From Parasitella parasitica (Eukaryota; Mucoromycota; Mucoromycetes; Mucorales; Mucoraceae): DNA of 64,000 nucleotides. The position numbers and the translations under genes are program-made. Positions 21,775 to 34,744 of the stretch are shown one piece after another. The notes beneath the pieces are model-generated. The model was not told the origin of the DNA and made no database searches. It saw only the letters and a list, made by a program, of their open reading frames with translations. Position 1 is the stretch's first letter, and every line of letters starts with the position of its first letter. The stretch lies in NCBI GenBank assembly GCA_025201805.1, contig MU619374.1, positions 20,462-84,461 of the forward strand, written 5' to 3'.

Positions 21775-23928
21775 TAATAAAAAATTCTTATATTATAAGT
21801 AAATATTTTATCATAGTATCCAGTAATTAATATACTTCATAAATCTACTTGAAAAGTAATGGCACCCAAAAAGGTATCAGGAAATAATAGTCCAATAATG
21901 AGCTATTTTTTGTTTAGGATATGAAGGCTAAGCGATATGGTTGGAGTATCATATTCTAAATATTATGTGTGGAAGTTGTTATAGAGGGATGAAGAATAAT
22001 TAGTAACGAGAGCATCGTATTAAGGTGTATGCTACAAAATTAAGAAAAAAGGCGATAGAAAAATAGAATATACGCTTCTTAATGTTAGACGAAGCCCAAT
22101 CTAGCTCATCGAACTTCGACCTATTTAAAATTAAAGCAAAAGTATAATACAAGCTACTAATGTAATTAGAATACAGCAGACAATTCAACGTGGAATAGAG
22201 TTTATAAATACTTTTGTTTGGTTTTCTCAATTACATTTGTTGCGTTAAATCAAGAAAATACACTTATTTTCAAAATAGAATACTTTACTTATAAAAAAAA
22301 AATTGTGTATGCAACAAAGCGTGAAATAAATGACAATGTATTTTCATTTGAAATGCAAGCTCTTGTAGAGTTAATGTTGTCGAAGTCGATCCAAATAGCT
22401 TGAATTTCTCGAAATTGGGCATGGTCTAACGAAAAGAAAAAGAAAAAAAATCGATTTTTTATTTAATAATATGTTAAACTTGATCTTGAGCAAGCAATGC
22501 TTGATTAACGTGGAGCATGAATTATGCAATCATCTTTAAACGTATAATAATATTAATAATGGTATAATTCGTATTATTTACGCTTTATTATTAGGGTGTT
22601 AGTTAATAACCAAGAACTGCTTACTGATTCAATACAATGCGTGTACTTCACATCACCAGTTTAGCCTGTCAATTTGGCGCTACTGGAAGGTGCCATGCCT
22701 GGGAACAAACTTCTCGGTTATTCTCCTTGTGATAGAGTACAATTATCTAGTAGTACAAGGGTAGTATGATATACTATGTAAATGTCAAGCATTCCTAATC
22801 GCTAACATTGCTATCCGGTCTATTACATACTATATAATATATGTGGGTATTACAGGACAAGTAGTAATTGACAGTAATGTATGCAAGTAAGTTAATGGTG
22901 ATAAACTCCTCTATGATGATAGATTTTGATCAGAAGTGGTAGATCAATTGTGATAGTAAAACTAGTTAGACTTTTGATTATAGTAATAATTAACTTCAGA
23001 ATAAGAAGAACTAGAATTAGGCAGATATTTTCAATTCTGTTCCAATATCTGGTAAGAGTTGAACCTGTTTATAATAATTGGATGTTTCATGTAAAATGAT
23101 ACATCATGTAACGTGAATCGTCTAACCCCTCCTCTTAGTTGCAACTAATCCTACGTTGTTTATACGAGTATTTTCTGTATTATGAAAATTGTTGTTTTCT
23201 ACTGATAACTTAGTATGTATATTTTTTTGCCTTCGTATATGTTTGTATCAGATACCACTAGTGATTCAATAGCCCAATGTTTTCCAAGTTTGATTTACTT
23301 CCGCTTTACTCTTTAATTATGATGATGATGATGATGATGATGAAGTTAGTAAAAATTGTAACGAATAAAGAAAACATCTTCAGAGCATTGACTCAGACAT
23401 ATATCGAATACATCAACTGTTTTAAACTGAATTGCTCGTTCCTTTGACCGTCTGAATGCTGAATTTCAGCTTGATTATCATCTTTAAGATAATTTCTCTT
23501 CTACCTTTTTTTTACAAGACTACTTCCTATGAATATATTAAAACATTGTTTTCCCTCATTATTATGACATTCAAGTGCTTCAAATAAACGTAATATAATG
23601 AAAATCGTCTTGTAGATCAATGTTATCACTAGATTCTTGTACATGGCAGTTCTATTAAAAGGAAAAAGCAGTGGTCCCAACAATAATTTATGCATTATTG
23701 TAATTATTGCCCATATTTTTATTGGTCATTATAATTTAGTAAGTGTGTGCTGGTATCTTCTGTTGTCACTTCTTTATAGACTATTTCATCATGAAATAAT
23801 GAAATTTCATGTATATTATACATATATATAAGAATGACAAAAAATGGTATATGTAATTGAGATTCTATAATTGGCGCGAAGCATACTAGGGATATATGCG
23901 TACAATAGCATAATGTATACGTACTATA
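21775..23928. other. AT-rich gene-poor interval
   Basis: About 2.15 kb without a supported gene. Only short unrelated frames are present. It holds an (ATG)n microsatellite at 23319-23343 and many short poly(A/T) stretches. No repeat family, tRNA or transposon end was recognised. Confidence 0.55.
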
Positions 23929-24793
23929 TTAAAAGCCCAAAAACACAGATCTTTTCTTGCCAGTAGGGTAAATGACAAGGTTAGCTAAAAAGAGACCCAG
24001 TGTCAAAGAAAGAGCAATGCCTAGCACTTGAAATACAAATTCACTGCCACTTCCGTTATTAGAACCATCAAATAAATGTACTGCTCCCTTTACACCAATA
24101 CTTCCGGGCACAAGAATAATGACACCACCCATAATTGGTACAAATGCTAAGCGTTTGGTTAAACGGGCATACAAATTACCACAGCACCCTAACACAAATG
24201 CACCTGCACTAGGTGTTATGACAGAGGAAGAGCCGGCGTACCTAGCAACAAAGTAATAAACAGCATAGCCTGCTGCACTATCTCCAACCATAGGCAGCCA
24301 TTGGTTTAAGCTAGCACCATAGACAACTCCAAAGCCAATTGTGGCTAACGGAAGAATAAGAAAGATCCACCATGGATTGACACTGTCGTGACATGCGCCT
24401 AGAACATCAATGGTTTGGTCTGGATGCGCTAATCGCCAAATAGAACACCCGTAGCCGATGCCGAAAGCAAGAAACAAGACATACATCAAGGCATACACCA
24501 AATGTACGGTACCGCTAATTAGATTTTTAGCAGCCAACTCCATCACAGAACATGTTAGCGAATAACCTGGTAGAGCAATCACAATCTGTGCAACATTTTT
24601 TAGTTGAATATGCTGGAAACCAAGAGGATATTACTTACAGCAGCCATGGCGACAGCAGCAAAACATACATGAGGGTGTAACGCAAGGGTAATAACAGCAA
24701 CAGGGATAGTAACGACCATTTCAAACACATTGCCAAACATGGGCAGCTTCTCTGAGACGTAAGTCAAGATACCAACTTGTAGCNNNNNNNNNN

Positions 24794-24826
<33 letters not shown>

Positions 24827-26031
24827 TCAGCAACTATATGATTTGGTGCAAAAAGTATTAATCTTACCACATAGACCAAAAATAGCACTAACCCAACAAT
24901 CTGTCCAGGATCCGTTATAAAAAAGAGGTGCTACGAATGCAGATGTTGCGATATATCCAAGAATAACAATAGACGGGCTCCAAGTGGGTGGCTCATTTAT
25001 AATACCATCCAAAAGAATCGTCGCTTCCTGTAGACAGAGTTCTCCCTTGGCAATTCGATATGCAATGACGTTTGATCTCTCCAGTTTTCCAATATCTAGT
25101 GAACGTGAACAGCGGATCAGATGGGTTTCGGAAGTGTGCGTCTCTACATCGCCAAAAGTAACGATAATCAATCCTGGTAAAACTGCATAGCTACCATCAA
25201 TTTCAAGACGTTTGCCGACTTTTTCCATGGCTGCTTCCTGACGACATGCATGTATTTAGTCATTGATCTTGAAAATATATATATATTTATATATAAATAA
25301 AAGCTTACAATTCGATGCGACGGTGCACCTGTTCTAACAAGAGATTTTCCCAGTTTGATAATAAGATCTTGTCTCTGGAGAATGTCTGCAATTTCAGATG
25401 CAATCGCCATACGATGAGCAGCTACGGATACATCATCAGTGATACCGAGTTCAGCCTTGTGTAAATCTTCAAAATACATGCTACTTCGAGCAGACTGGGG
25501 GGATACACCTACAGTTTGTAACAGTGCTCTACTGGAAGCAATGGATCGCAGCTGGTACGTAGGGCGAGAAGTGTGTGGTTTTTGCTGCTGTAATGATATA
25601 GAGGAGGTAGAGCCCGCCTTTGGATGTAACAAATGTGGTAGGTGAGTAGCAGGAGCAGCAGATGAAGACCCTTGTTGACGTTGTCGGCGAGTCTTTTCTT
25701 CAAATAAGTCCAGTTTCAACAGATTAGACAAAATCCCACCTCTGCTTGGCCTACGCCTGTTGTTGTGTTTTGTCACAGCATCTACAAGGTGAATTGCATG
25801 GTCTGCATGGCTTATTCTTCTTTGGACTGTGTTACCATTGTTGGTCGATGAAGAAGATGCTGAATCCACTGTGATGTCCACTCGTTCATCGAAATCTCCG
25901 CCTAGAGACTTCTCTGAAGTAGACTCGTCATCGTTTGCGGCTTTAAATGAATTTTTAGCGAGCACAGGACGGACGCTTGCTAGATCTATAGACGGAGGTG
26001 TTTCTGGATCAAGAAACTTGTTTCCCTCCAT
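23929..26031 (-). CDS. PRM10: Prm10-like multi-pass membrane protein (ThrE/DUF1212 family)
   Basis: Five or more exons from the ATG at 26031 to the stop at 23929. The cytosolic N-terminus (about 200 residues) is polar and Ser-rich. The ThrE-type domain follows: DLIIKLGKSLVRTGAPSHRI, then AMEKVGKRLEIDGSYAVLPG and THTSETHLIRCSRSLDIGKL. The rest has about ten hydrophobic segments, such as ATSAFVAPLFYNGSWTDC and VIALPGYSLTCSVMELA near residue 400. The C-terminal half (24582-23929) contains the second ThrE-like repeat with AGAFVLGCCGNLYAR and MGGVIILVPGSIGVKG. Homologs are bacterial threonine/serine exporters and yeast Prm10; the yeast substrate is unknown. An assembly gap (24784-24793) and a 30-nt A tract lie in the intron between FGLCG and LQVGILTY, so that splice acceptor is not visible. 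Confidence 0.85.
24784..24823. other. Assembly gap (10 N) with adjoining poly(A) in a PRM10 intron
   Basis: Ten N at 24784-24793 are followed directly by about 30 A. The missing bases include the splice acceptor region of one exon. Confidence 0.95.
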
Positions 26032-27529
26032 TTTACTATGTGAATCTGATTGAGAAGACAGAGAAAGAACATGGAAAATGCGGCGATCATAATGAAAAAT
26101 TTATTTGAAACCAGTGTCTATTACTCCCACTCGTTTTACCTGTCAAATCCTTTTGCTTTCATTTTGGAACGGATACTCAATGATGTGCTGTTATTAATTG
26201 GCCAAGTATCACCAAATACCAAAAGCCAAATTTCGTTACTAGCGGACAAAACCATGAGTGATGATTCTTCCAATCAAATCTTTCTTCTAATAAGCAGCAC
26301 TTCCGTGTGTATACGATACAAGACTTTAAGCCAGCATAGTTGTTTTATTCATTTGATTATTCTTATATCAGACATGTAAAAGACAAAAGTCTAAAGGAAG
26401 AGTATAAAGCATTCAACCAAGGCTTTTCAACATGTAACAAGCGTGTATATATCAGTTCGACAATATCATATCTCGACATCTCAATATCTTACATTTATGG
26501 TTTGAATTGATTCAAAGTAAAAAAAGAATCTCACAATACACCATCTTATCGATGGGCATACCAAAAATCAGAATTCAACCCGTTTTTTCATTTCTGTTGG
26601 TCATTTTTACAACTTTAGAAGCTGTTTATGGCCAGAACAGTCTATATACGAACTAGAATTTGCATCACCTAAATTTCAAATGATGCTCTGTACCTAACCA
26701 AAAAGACCTGGAAGATCTTGGAATTTTCTCTTTTCGAATGAATTACCTCATCACCATAACACTGGCATAACAAAAGGCGTATTTTCTGCAGCAGAAATGC
26801 AAAATTTTCAGCACCATTATCCTCGTTTTGTCTTGATCTATAATAGTTTTACGCTTTGAGAGCAAAAAAAAACTTTTTTTTCCCCAGTATATGTGCAAGC
26901 AAAGCAAATTATGGCCTCAAAAAGTACTGCATCTCATGGTTCCTTTGTATGATCATTTGCCATAATGAACTATATCGATAAAGGCCTTAAAAATTCCTCA
27001 AATTAGCGCCATGATGATGAGGCGCGGATCATATTTTCCGGTAAACAATGAGAACAAAAAGGTTCCAACTGATTCCGTATCACATAATAACCTGGATGAA
27101 TCACAAAAAAGCCTATTTAGTTTCTAATGCAAATGCTAAAAGAGGGGGTTTATGGGAAGGGGGGGGGGAGGGGGATCATAGAGTGATTTATACCCGCAAG
27201 GTAATGATGCTAACAATAATCAACGTACAAGTGAGGTCATTGCAGGTAATAAGTCAGGGTGCCAACTTTTGCAGCGCATGCCAGCACAAAACTGGGGGAT
27301 TAACAGTAAATGTGTAACAGGTCGAGTAAGTAACAAAGCAAAGCGGTAGATGGTTTAATTATTTTTATTCATCATGTTTAGATAGGTTATACAGCTAATT
27401 ATAATAGTAATAGATAATAAAGAGAAGAAGCATTATGTACAAAAAGTAGTAGAGAATATATAGACAGGGAAAATAAGTATGGTGCTCTTTTCGTGGAAAA
27501 ATTACAAGGTGATTAATACGTTTAGATGT
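26032..27529. other. Gene-free interval
   Basis: About 1.5 kb. The frame at 26050-26379 has no domain and a composition typical of noncoding AT-rich DNA. A G-rich run (27159-27176) and an inverted repeat TTTCTGCAGCAGAAA near 26782-26798 are the only marked structures. Confidence 0.5.
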
Positions 27530-27829
27530 TTAACACATAATGCGACTTGAATTTGTGATGAACGATTGATGCTGACTTTGCCCGCAAGAAGCGGCTGTTT
27601 CCTCTGTTGATTCTTCTATGTATGCAGGGAATGAAAAATATAAATCTTGAAATGGGCTTTTTTCTATTGGTTCTTGCTTATTGTCATCTTGATTGCTAGT
27701 ATTTGCAGATGATGGTGTTGAGGATACTAGCAGGAGTAAATTTTTCACAAAAGCTGAAAATGAGTTCCTGCGAGTAGATGAAGTGGTAGACATGTTGGGT
27801 GTTGAAGCGGTGGCAATAGTGGCATTCAT
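27530..27829 (-). CDS. Small hypothetical Ser/Thr-rich protein
   Basis: Open frame of 99 residues, MNATIATASTPN..., rich in Ser, Thr and Asn at the start, with an aromatic segment (FQDLYFSFPAYIEE) near residue 65. No domain recognised. It has an ATG with no upstream in-frame continuation. It could be a lineage-specific small gene or chance; neighbours give no clue. Transcript data would decide. Confidence 0.35.
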   Translation of the reverse strand: MNATIATASTPNMSTTSSTRRNSFSAFVKNLLLLVSSTPSSANTSNQDDNKQEPIEKSPFQDLYFSFPAYIEESTEETAASCGQSQHQSFITNSSRIMC

Positions 27830-28403
27830 TTCTGTGTGTTGATGATATAGCGATAATAAGGATGAGGGAAAAAAACAGAAGTAAACTGGCTCTCTTTTAT
27901 ATTTTTTTTTCCACTTTTACCAAATCAAGATTTCTACATATGATAACAGGCAGGTACGCCGGCATGATTAGTTTTGGCCAAAGCGAATAGAGAAAGAAAA
28001 AAAAGTGACCCGATCCACATATCTCCATAAGAGGATTTCCTTCTTTAAATATAATGAAAGGAGGGCCTGGACCACGTTGTTGAAAACTAGACATGATTTT
28101 CTTTATTTAGTTGTTACACATTCTAGTGCTTGCGCAAAAACAAAGATCATAAGCCTTTCAAATAAAATATGATCGCCTCCTTGACAACGGGAATTTCGTA
28201 GTGTGATGGAGCACTTGAGGGAATCTCCGCACATGTGAGATGTGCTGCTTCTGCTGAGGGCTATTTGTAGTGCTGTGTCTTGCATTTCGCATTACCATTA
28301 GCTTCCTTTTTTTTTTTTTTGCTTTTTTTTTTTTTTAAAAAAAACCATTATTTTCCTTCTAGATCTCTCTGTCTTTTCTGTATATATACACTCGTGACCA
28401 TTC

Positions 28404-31400
28404 ATGGCTACAGCGGCTGTTACGTATGTGAACATACAGCTTGAAATGTTTGTTCAAACGACTAAAGAAAAAAGTATTTATATAGAGTGGCGCTAAGGGT
28501 AAGGCCCTTGATACATGCTAATCAAGATGGCTGCAGTATCACTTTTGTAAAAGATGAACCACGAATTATAATTGGAAACGAGAGATATTTCACTTTTGAC
28601 TTTGTATTTCCACCCAAAACATCTCAACAAGAGCTTTATGATCACAGTATCCTGCCTCTTGTTGATAGATTTATAGAAGGGTAAATTATTTAATACAAAT
28701 TTGGTACCTGAAAATATTTAAATCTCCGTTTTTATTTTTTGATCCAGCAAAAATGTAGCGATTCTTGCATTCGGGTAATTACTTGATAATAAAGCGAAAT
28801 ATAGTATCATGCGTCTAATTTAAAGCAGACAAAATGGATCGGGAAAGACGTATAGCTTGGGCACAGGGACTGGTCAAAGCAACCAACAAGGTAGGTATAT
28901 AAAGTGATCATGAGCGGGAGTAGAAGTCAACCAGCATCCGCAAACAAAATAGGCATCATACCTCGTTTCGCACATTCGCTCTTTAAACGCGCCGCAGAAC
29001 TCCAGAGTAATACATTTCAGATATATGCATCATTTTTAGAACTGTATAATGAGGATATACATGATCTTTTAATCTCGACGGAAATGACTCATCAGCAAAA
29101 AGATCATGCGACGATCATTGAAGATATAGATGGCAAAATACACTGGACAGGTGTAAAAGAACAAAGAATTTACACGGCAAAAGACTTGATGCGGTAAAAA
29201 ATAAGAATGATTGAATTGTACATTGCGCTAACTTTGGTCATTAGCTGCTTACAAAACGGATCTCAAAAGAGAAGAGCCTGTTCTTCCTCACATGCGATAT
29301 TCTCAATTATTCTTACGCAACAAGCTGTAAATTACGACACTGATACCGCCGCTGCCGATACATCAATGCTTGTTGAGAACATGGGCGTTGCACCGCAAAG
29401 TTTAGTTTCCAAGTTTTATTTCGTGGATTTTGCAGGATCAGAAAGAGTGAGTTGTCTTTTTAAAAAACACGAAAATACTGCCAATGGTAACAATAGCAAC
29501 CAAAAAAAAATTAGTTGGAACAGTCAAGTGCCATGAAAGATCGACAAAAAGAGATTAATGGTGGACTGCTACCGCTTGATAGAGTTTTATCAGCGTTGGG
29601 AGACAATAAAAAAAGCGGCAGTAAATGGCCCGGACATGTGCCACATAAGGATGGCAAATTGACAAGCTTGTTGCAGGACAGTCTAGGCGGGAATAGTCAT
29701 ACGCTCATGTTGGCATGTGTAAGTGCATCGAGTTCGGATTACACAGAAACGTTAAACACACTCGAATATGCCAATCGTGCCCGTAACATTCGAAATAGAG
29801 TTCCAGTCAACCAAGAGTCTTTGAATCCATCTAGACTTGAAAGCCAGTCGCAGACGCTGAAAGATGACGATCATCATGATGGCACGACGGAACGATATTC
29901 AGGACAAGATACACAGGATATCGAGCCCTTTTCTCGCCAATGGTCTATAGATTTGGCTCAAGGGATAAGCGATAGAGATACTCCGTTCCTGGGCAAAGAT
30001 GCATATCAAGCCCAACATTTGAGGCCACCGCTTGCTGAAACGTGTAACAGCAGCACAGGTCGAGACTTTTCATCACGGCTACAGTCACTGCAGCCACAGC
30101 GGCCGAAAGTTTCATCCTCTATGGGATTTTTCGATAAAAAAAATTTGTTTGTTGATAGCAATATAACCAAAAAGCAACAAGGCTCGGTATCTTCAAGCCG
30201 TCGTTTGACCAGTAAAAAAAAGCCTGTCATCCAACGAATGAAAACGCAATCATCGCCCGCGCTGAAAAGGAGACCGACGCACGAAAACATGGATGAGCTG
30301 CTCGCCTTGTTGCGTGAAGAGTACTATGGCGATGATGGCAGATTCAAGGTAAATGTTGGCAACAATCAAATATGTGCGAGGGGGGAGATTTTGTTGATTC
30401 TAAATTTTACTTAGCGCATATGCAAACTTGTTTATATCTTGGTCACAACAGTCAACATATGAAACGGTATTACATGATGCGTCACATGCCAGCAGGGAAA
30501 CAACTGCCACCTCTTTAGCGAGCGAAAATAACCTGCTGCTGTCCTGCGAGGCTGAGGATAATAACAAAGTCTTTCCTGCTCATCAAACACAAAATTACAG
30601 CATGCCTGCAGATAGCACCATTATTTGTCCTCCAAGTAACACATTAGAGGACGATGAATTAGAGGCTCTGGTAAGTTGTCCCTGTGTAGGCGTATCTAAA
30701 TTACTCACTTTGCGCTACAGGCTGTGCCATGCTGGTCAGACGTGCCAAAATTGCCCTCTGTCAATGGATCCATCAAGCGCAAGTCTATATCATTGGACTC
30801 GATGTGGGACGATACAGACAGCTCCATGACAACCTCGCGTGTAGAAACCGCCGCCCTGTCGCGCCAACCACAGCATCACCACCACCACCACCACCAACAA
30901 AAAGACATGAGAAGATCCAGCAGAAACTTGCTGAAAATGCTGCATCAGATACAAGCCGATTTGCTAGTTAAGCGTGAACTGGTGGGTCAATTAGAGAGGT
31001 CTGAAGATCAATATACCCAAATGCGAATCAACTATGAGTCGAGACTGAATGAAATGAAGGACCATCTGTTAGAGATACAGAACCAAAGAGACGCTGCCCT
31101 TCGACAATCGGGCGCAACCATTGTGTCACAACTGCCCAAACGACCGCAGACTGTATTGCAATTGCGAGAAAACCGACAGGCGCAGGAGGTGAGGTCGCAA
31201 TACGAACAAAAGATTAAGCGCTTGATCAACGAAAATGCAGAGCTTCGCAAAAAGACCACTCAGTCAACGCAGTCCGTTCAAGCATCACAAGCAAAAGCAG
31301 AGGGCACCATTGGGCGTCTTCGTGCCGACATTGAGGCCCTGAAATTAGACAAGAAACAACTCCATAAAAGTCTAAAATTAGAAGCGGATAAAGCACGAGA

Positions 31401-31692
31401 AGCAGCTGCCGCCTTTGAGAAGGAAACAGCTCAGCTAAAGAGGAAGGTTCTGAGTGCATTGGATGCAAAGAAGAAGCTCGAGGAGACAAACAATGCTCAA
31501 AACCAAGTTTTGGCCAAAAGACACCAGGAAACGTTCGCTGCAAACATGCAGCTGAGGCATCTGACGACCACTCTGAGAAGAGCTGCGAGCGAAGGAACTT
31601 TTTTAAACGAGGTTTCGCTAGAAAAGATATTTACAGATGCTGCAAACTTGAAATCAGCTTCTAGTGCTAATAATAACAATAGCCATAAACCG

Positions 31693-31735
<43 letters not shown>

Positions 31736-31773
31736 CTTCTGCTTCAAGGACGCATAGTCCAGCAAATTTATAA
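28404..31773 (+). CDS. Kinesin-4-like motor protein with altered switch motifs and long coiled coil
   Basis: About nine exons starting with a 20-nt exon (28404-28423, MATAAVT) joined at 28486 to VALRVRPL. The P-loop is GQNGSGKT after joining at AFG/QNG, versus the usual GQTGSGKT. The motor core has [25 protein letters not shown] (switch II, DFAGSER instead of DLAGSER), [17 protein letters not shown] and [24 protein letters not shown] (positions 29631-29700). INGGLL and [13 protein letters not shown] point to the kinesin-4/KIF21 group. The usual switch I NxxSSRSH is reduced to ACSSSHAIF, with about eight residues lost before it. The helix after GSER is three residues short. The C-terminal half (30900-31620) is coiled coil. 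A polyalanine GCT run (31695-31736) and polyHis/Gln tracts are near the end. Kinesin-4 proteins act on microtubule plus ends or chromosomes. Confidence 0.85.
31694..31737 (+). repeat. (GCT)n polyalanine-coding tract
   Basis: About 14 GCT triplets in a row near the C-terminus of the kinesin gene, encoding polyalanine. It may be length-variable. Confidence 0.95.
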
Positions 31774-32121
31774 TAATCAATATATATTATATCACCCTGC
31801 ATGCTTGTACGTGTGTGTGTATATAGACTGCAATGTCGATCTCTGCTCTTTGCTGCGTTGGTTTCTTTTATGTGTGCTCCCTGCTATATATTTCAGTAAT
31901 AAAGAAATCGTCTGATTAACTAAATGGCATGTCTTGTCATAATGTGTTCTTTTGCATGACATTTCACAAATCCTGTATGTTTGTCTCCTCAGACAGCAAC
32001 AGGCGGCTGAAAACTGCTCTATTTTTATAGCCATGGGATAGCAACATGATAACATCTATATTATTCAAGATAAAAGCAAGTTGTTTTTGTAGTAAATAGT
32101 GTATATACACTGCTATTTGAG

Positions 32122-34368
32122 ATGAGCACACAGGTAAATCTCTTTTGTTTATTTCTCACATTTCACATGAATCAAGTTCGTAGTATCTTTCACGAAGAAA
32201 AAACTGCCGTAGAATATGAAGATGTAGCATTAGAGGCAATCCCTGCAAATCAGCAGCAGCAGCAGCAGCAGCTCTCACATACATTACACGCAATAGCAAT
32301 AACGCCTAGCCCATCTCTTTTATCAATAGCTATCAATGAGAACGGCAGTATGAGAAGATCTCTCTTGTTGAAGAATGCGTTCCAAGCAGAAGCTCTCTAT
32401 GATGATTCTGCTCTCACAGCTGTTGGTGCAAGAGTTGGACGAGGAAACTATACCATAAGCATCTGCTGTGTTCGATTTTTGGGCTACATAAAGAACAAGA
32501 TGGCATTCAAGCCAGTAGTTCCAGATGACCCTCGGCTACTGTCTCCCTCCAGAAAGAGATTGATTTTGGCTGCATTGGCATTGGGAGCATCTCTAAATGG
32601 ATTTTGTTCTACAGTTTATGTATGCAAGCCTTTGTTTCGTTGTACATACTGCGTATAGTGTTATTACTGTCTAACTTTGTATATATTATAGTTCCCTGGG
32701 ATTCCAGATATCACTTTAGAGCTAAATGCTTCAGAAATTGAGATTACACTTGTCTCGTCCTTGTTCATTTTGTTTGGTGGTATTGGACCTATATTTTGGG
32801 CTTCTGTGTCCGACTACTATCACATAAGAAGGTACATGTGCAAGCTATCAAAACGAGTGTATTTGTGTATAACTTTTCTGGCTTGTAAAGGTTCCTTTAT
32901 CTGATTGCGTTGCTGATTTTCGTTGCTGCTTCAATTGGCTGTGCATTGGCTAGCTCAGTTTATTTGTTAATTGTTTTGCGCTGTATTCAATCAATCGGTA
33001 CATCAGGTATATAAACATGTGTATAGAAGTAGATGACACTAAACATAACAAACTTTTATCGATTGCAACAGTGACCATGTCGGTTGGAGCAGGCACCGTC
33101 GCTGATTGTTGGCAGATTACAGAACGAGGTTCTGCATTTAGCTTTTTATTCGTAGGCCAATTTCTTGGGCCATTGATAGGTAAGGCTAGATGATAGCGTA
33201 AAATCGACAGTATACGCATGTATATAGACTTATACATCTTGTGAAAAAGGTCCAATTATCGGTGGTGGTATCACTACAGCAGCAGGTTGGAGAGCTGTGT
33301 TCTGGCTTTGCACAGGTTATGGCGTACTTCTATTTGTATTCTTCTTTATTTTCTTTCCCGAAACATATCGCGTAGACCATTGTTGGGATCAGCGATTTAC
33401 AGAATTACCTAGTCAAGCCACGCTCGCTATGAGCAATCCGCCTCGAGGAGATTCTGCGCCTGCACCTCTTCCCGTTGTCGACGACGTAGCAAATCATTCG
33501 AGATTCAATCCATTCAAAAGTTTTGCAATGATGCAGTATGTTTTTGTTTGCTTTATAGCCATTGAAATTGGATTCTGTTTCGGTACCATGTTTACATTGG
33601 AAACGCTGATTCCAGACATCTACTTTATACATTACGGTTTTGATTCATGGCAAACAGGTATATAAACACTAAAACGAGACACAAACGCATTTACTTGAAC
33701 AAATGTGTATATAATGCGTATAGGGCTAAGCTTTCTTGGTGCAGGCATTGGAAATGTTCTCGGCTCTATAGTCTCTGGCAGATTGTCTGATTACCTGTTG
33801 ATCAGATCTAGTAACAGAAGGGGCGGTATATCTAAAGCAGAGGATAGACTAACATTAAATGCATGGTAAAGATCATGAGTCCAGCTTATTGTCATGGCTA
33901 CTTAAATGCTCTTATCGTACATATAGGCCTGGTGGGTTTATTCTTATACCTTTGGGCGTTTTGCTATTTGGCTGGAGTATTATGGCCGGATTTTCAGTTT
34001 GGCCAGCCATCATAGGGTTTAGCATCTTGTGTTTTGGTATGAGCCAAGGTAGGCATTTAATTGCAATCGCGCAGTTGATGTATTTAAGAAATAGAAAAAA
34101 AAAAATAGTGTACACGGCTGGATCTGCGTATTTGGTGGATAGCATCCCTGGGAAAGGAGCATCAGTAACAGCCGCCTGCAACTTTTTCCGCATGACCACG
34201 GCTGCTGTACTAAGTCTTATATCGCCCATTATAGGGTCAGCATTATCCATAGGTTATGTTTGTGTACTACTAGCCTCCCTCAATGTCATCGGCATGAGTT
34301 TGTTGGTTTATATCAAATTTAAAGGCATACATTTAAGAAGAAAAGCTGGGTTTGCTCAATCCAAGTAG
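32122..34368 (+). CDS. MFS transporter, DHA1-like drug:H+ antiporter (Qdr/Aqr type)
   Basis: Multi-exon gene with about eight short introns. The start is uncertain: the ATG at 32122 opens the frame, and a second in-frame ATG lies at 32167. The N-terminal cytosolic stretch has a CAG-coded Gln run. Hydrophobic segments begin at RLILAALALGASLNGF. Motif A reads SVSDYYHIRR. The fourth helix region GAGTVADCWQITERGSAFSF and FLGPLIGPIIGG is diagnostic for the DHA1 drug antiporters. FFPETYR closes the first half. The second half has the loop, FLGAGIGNVLGSIVSG and YLVDSIPGKGASVTAA. About 12 membrane segments are expected. These proteins export drugs, polyamines or short-chain acids at the plasma membrane, driven by the proton gradient. 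Substrate not predictable. Confidence 0.85.
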
Positions 34369-34744
34369 AATACGCATACGCGTGTGTAAACATGTCCTTT
34401 TTTTTCTCTATTAAAATAGTCGATACAGGATTTAGAGATATTGAAGTATAAAAAATTTGAATAGACTATCAATTTCATCCACATTTTCAACTGCAAGTGG
34501 TACATTGGCAGTTTATCGCCATTCCCCTCCTGTAGCAGATCCATTGGATTGCATTAACCTTAAACCAGCGATTATTATCATTATCAAATGCTTGCGAAAT
34601 AAGAGTGTACTTGAACAATACAACTCTTATGACAATAATCTCTCAAAATCATGCAGTAGGAATATGTATTAATCATGTACATTTCTAAATAAATCTTTAT
34701 TGTTAATATTGTATACATGAAAAAATGATCAGAAGGGAAACAAT

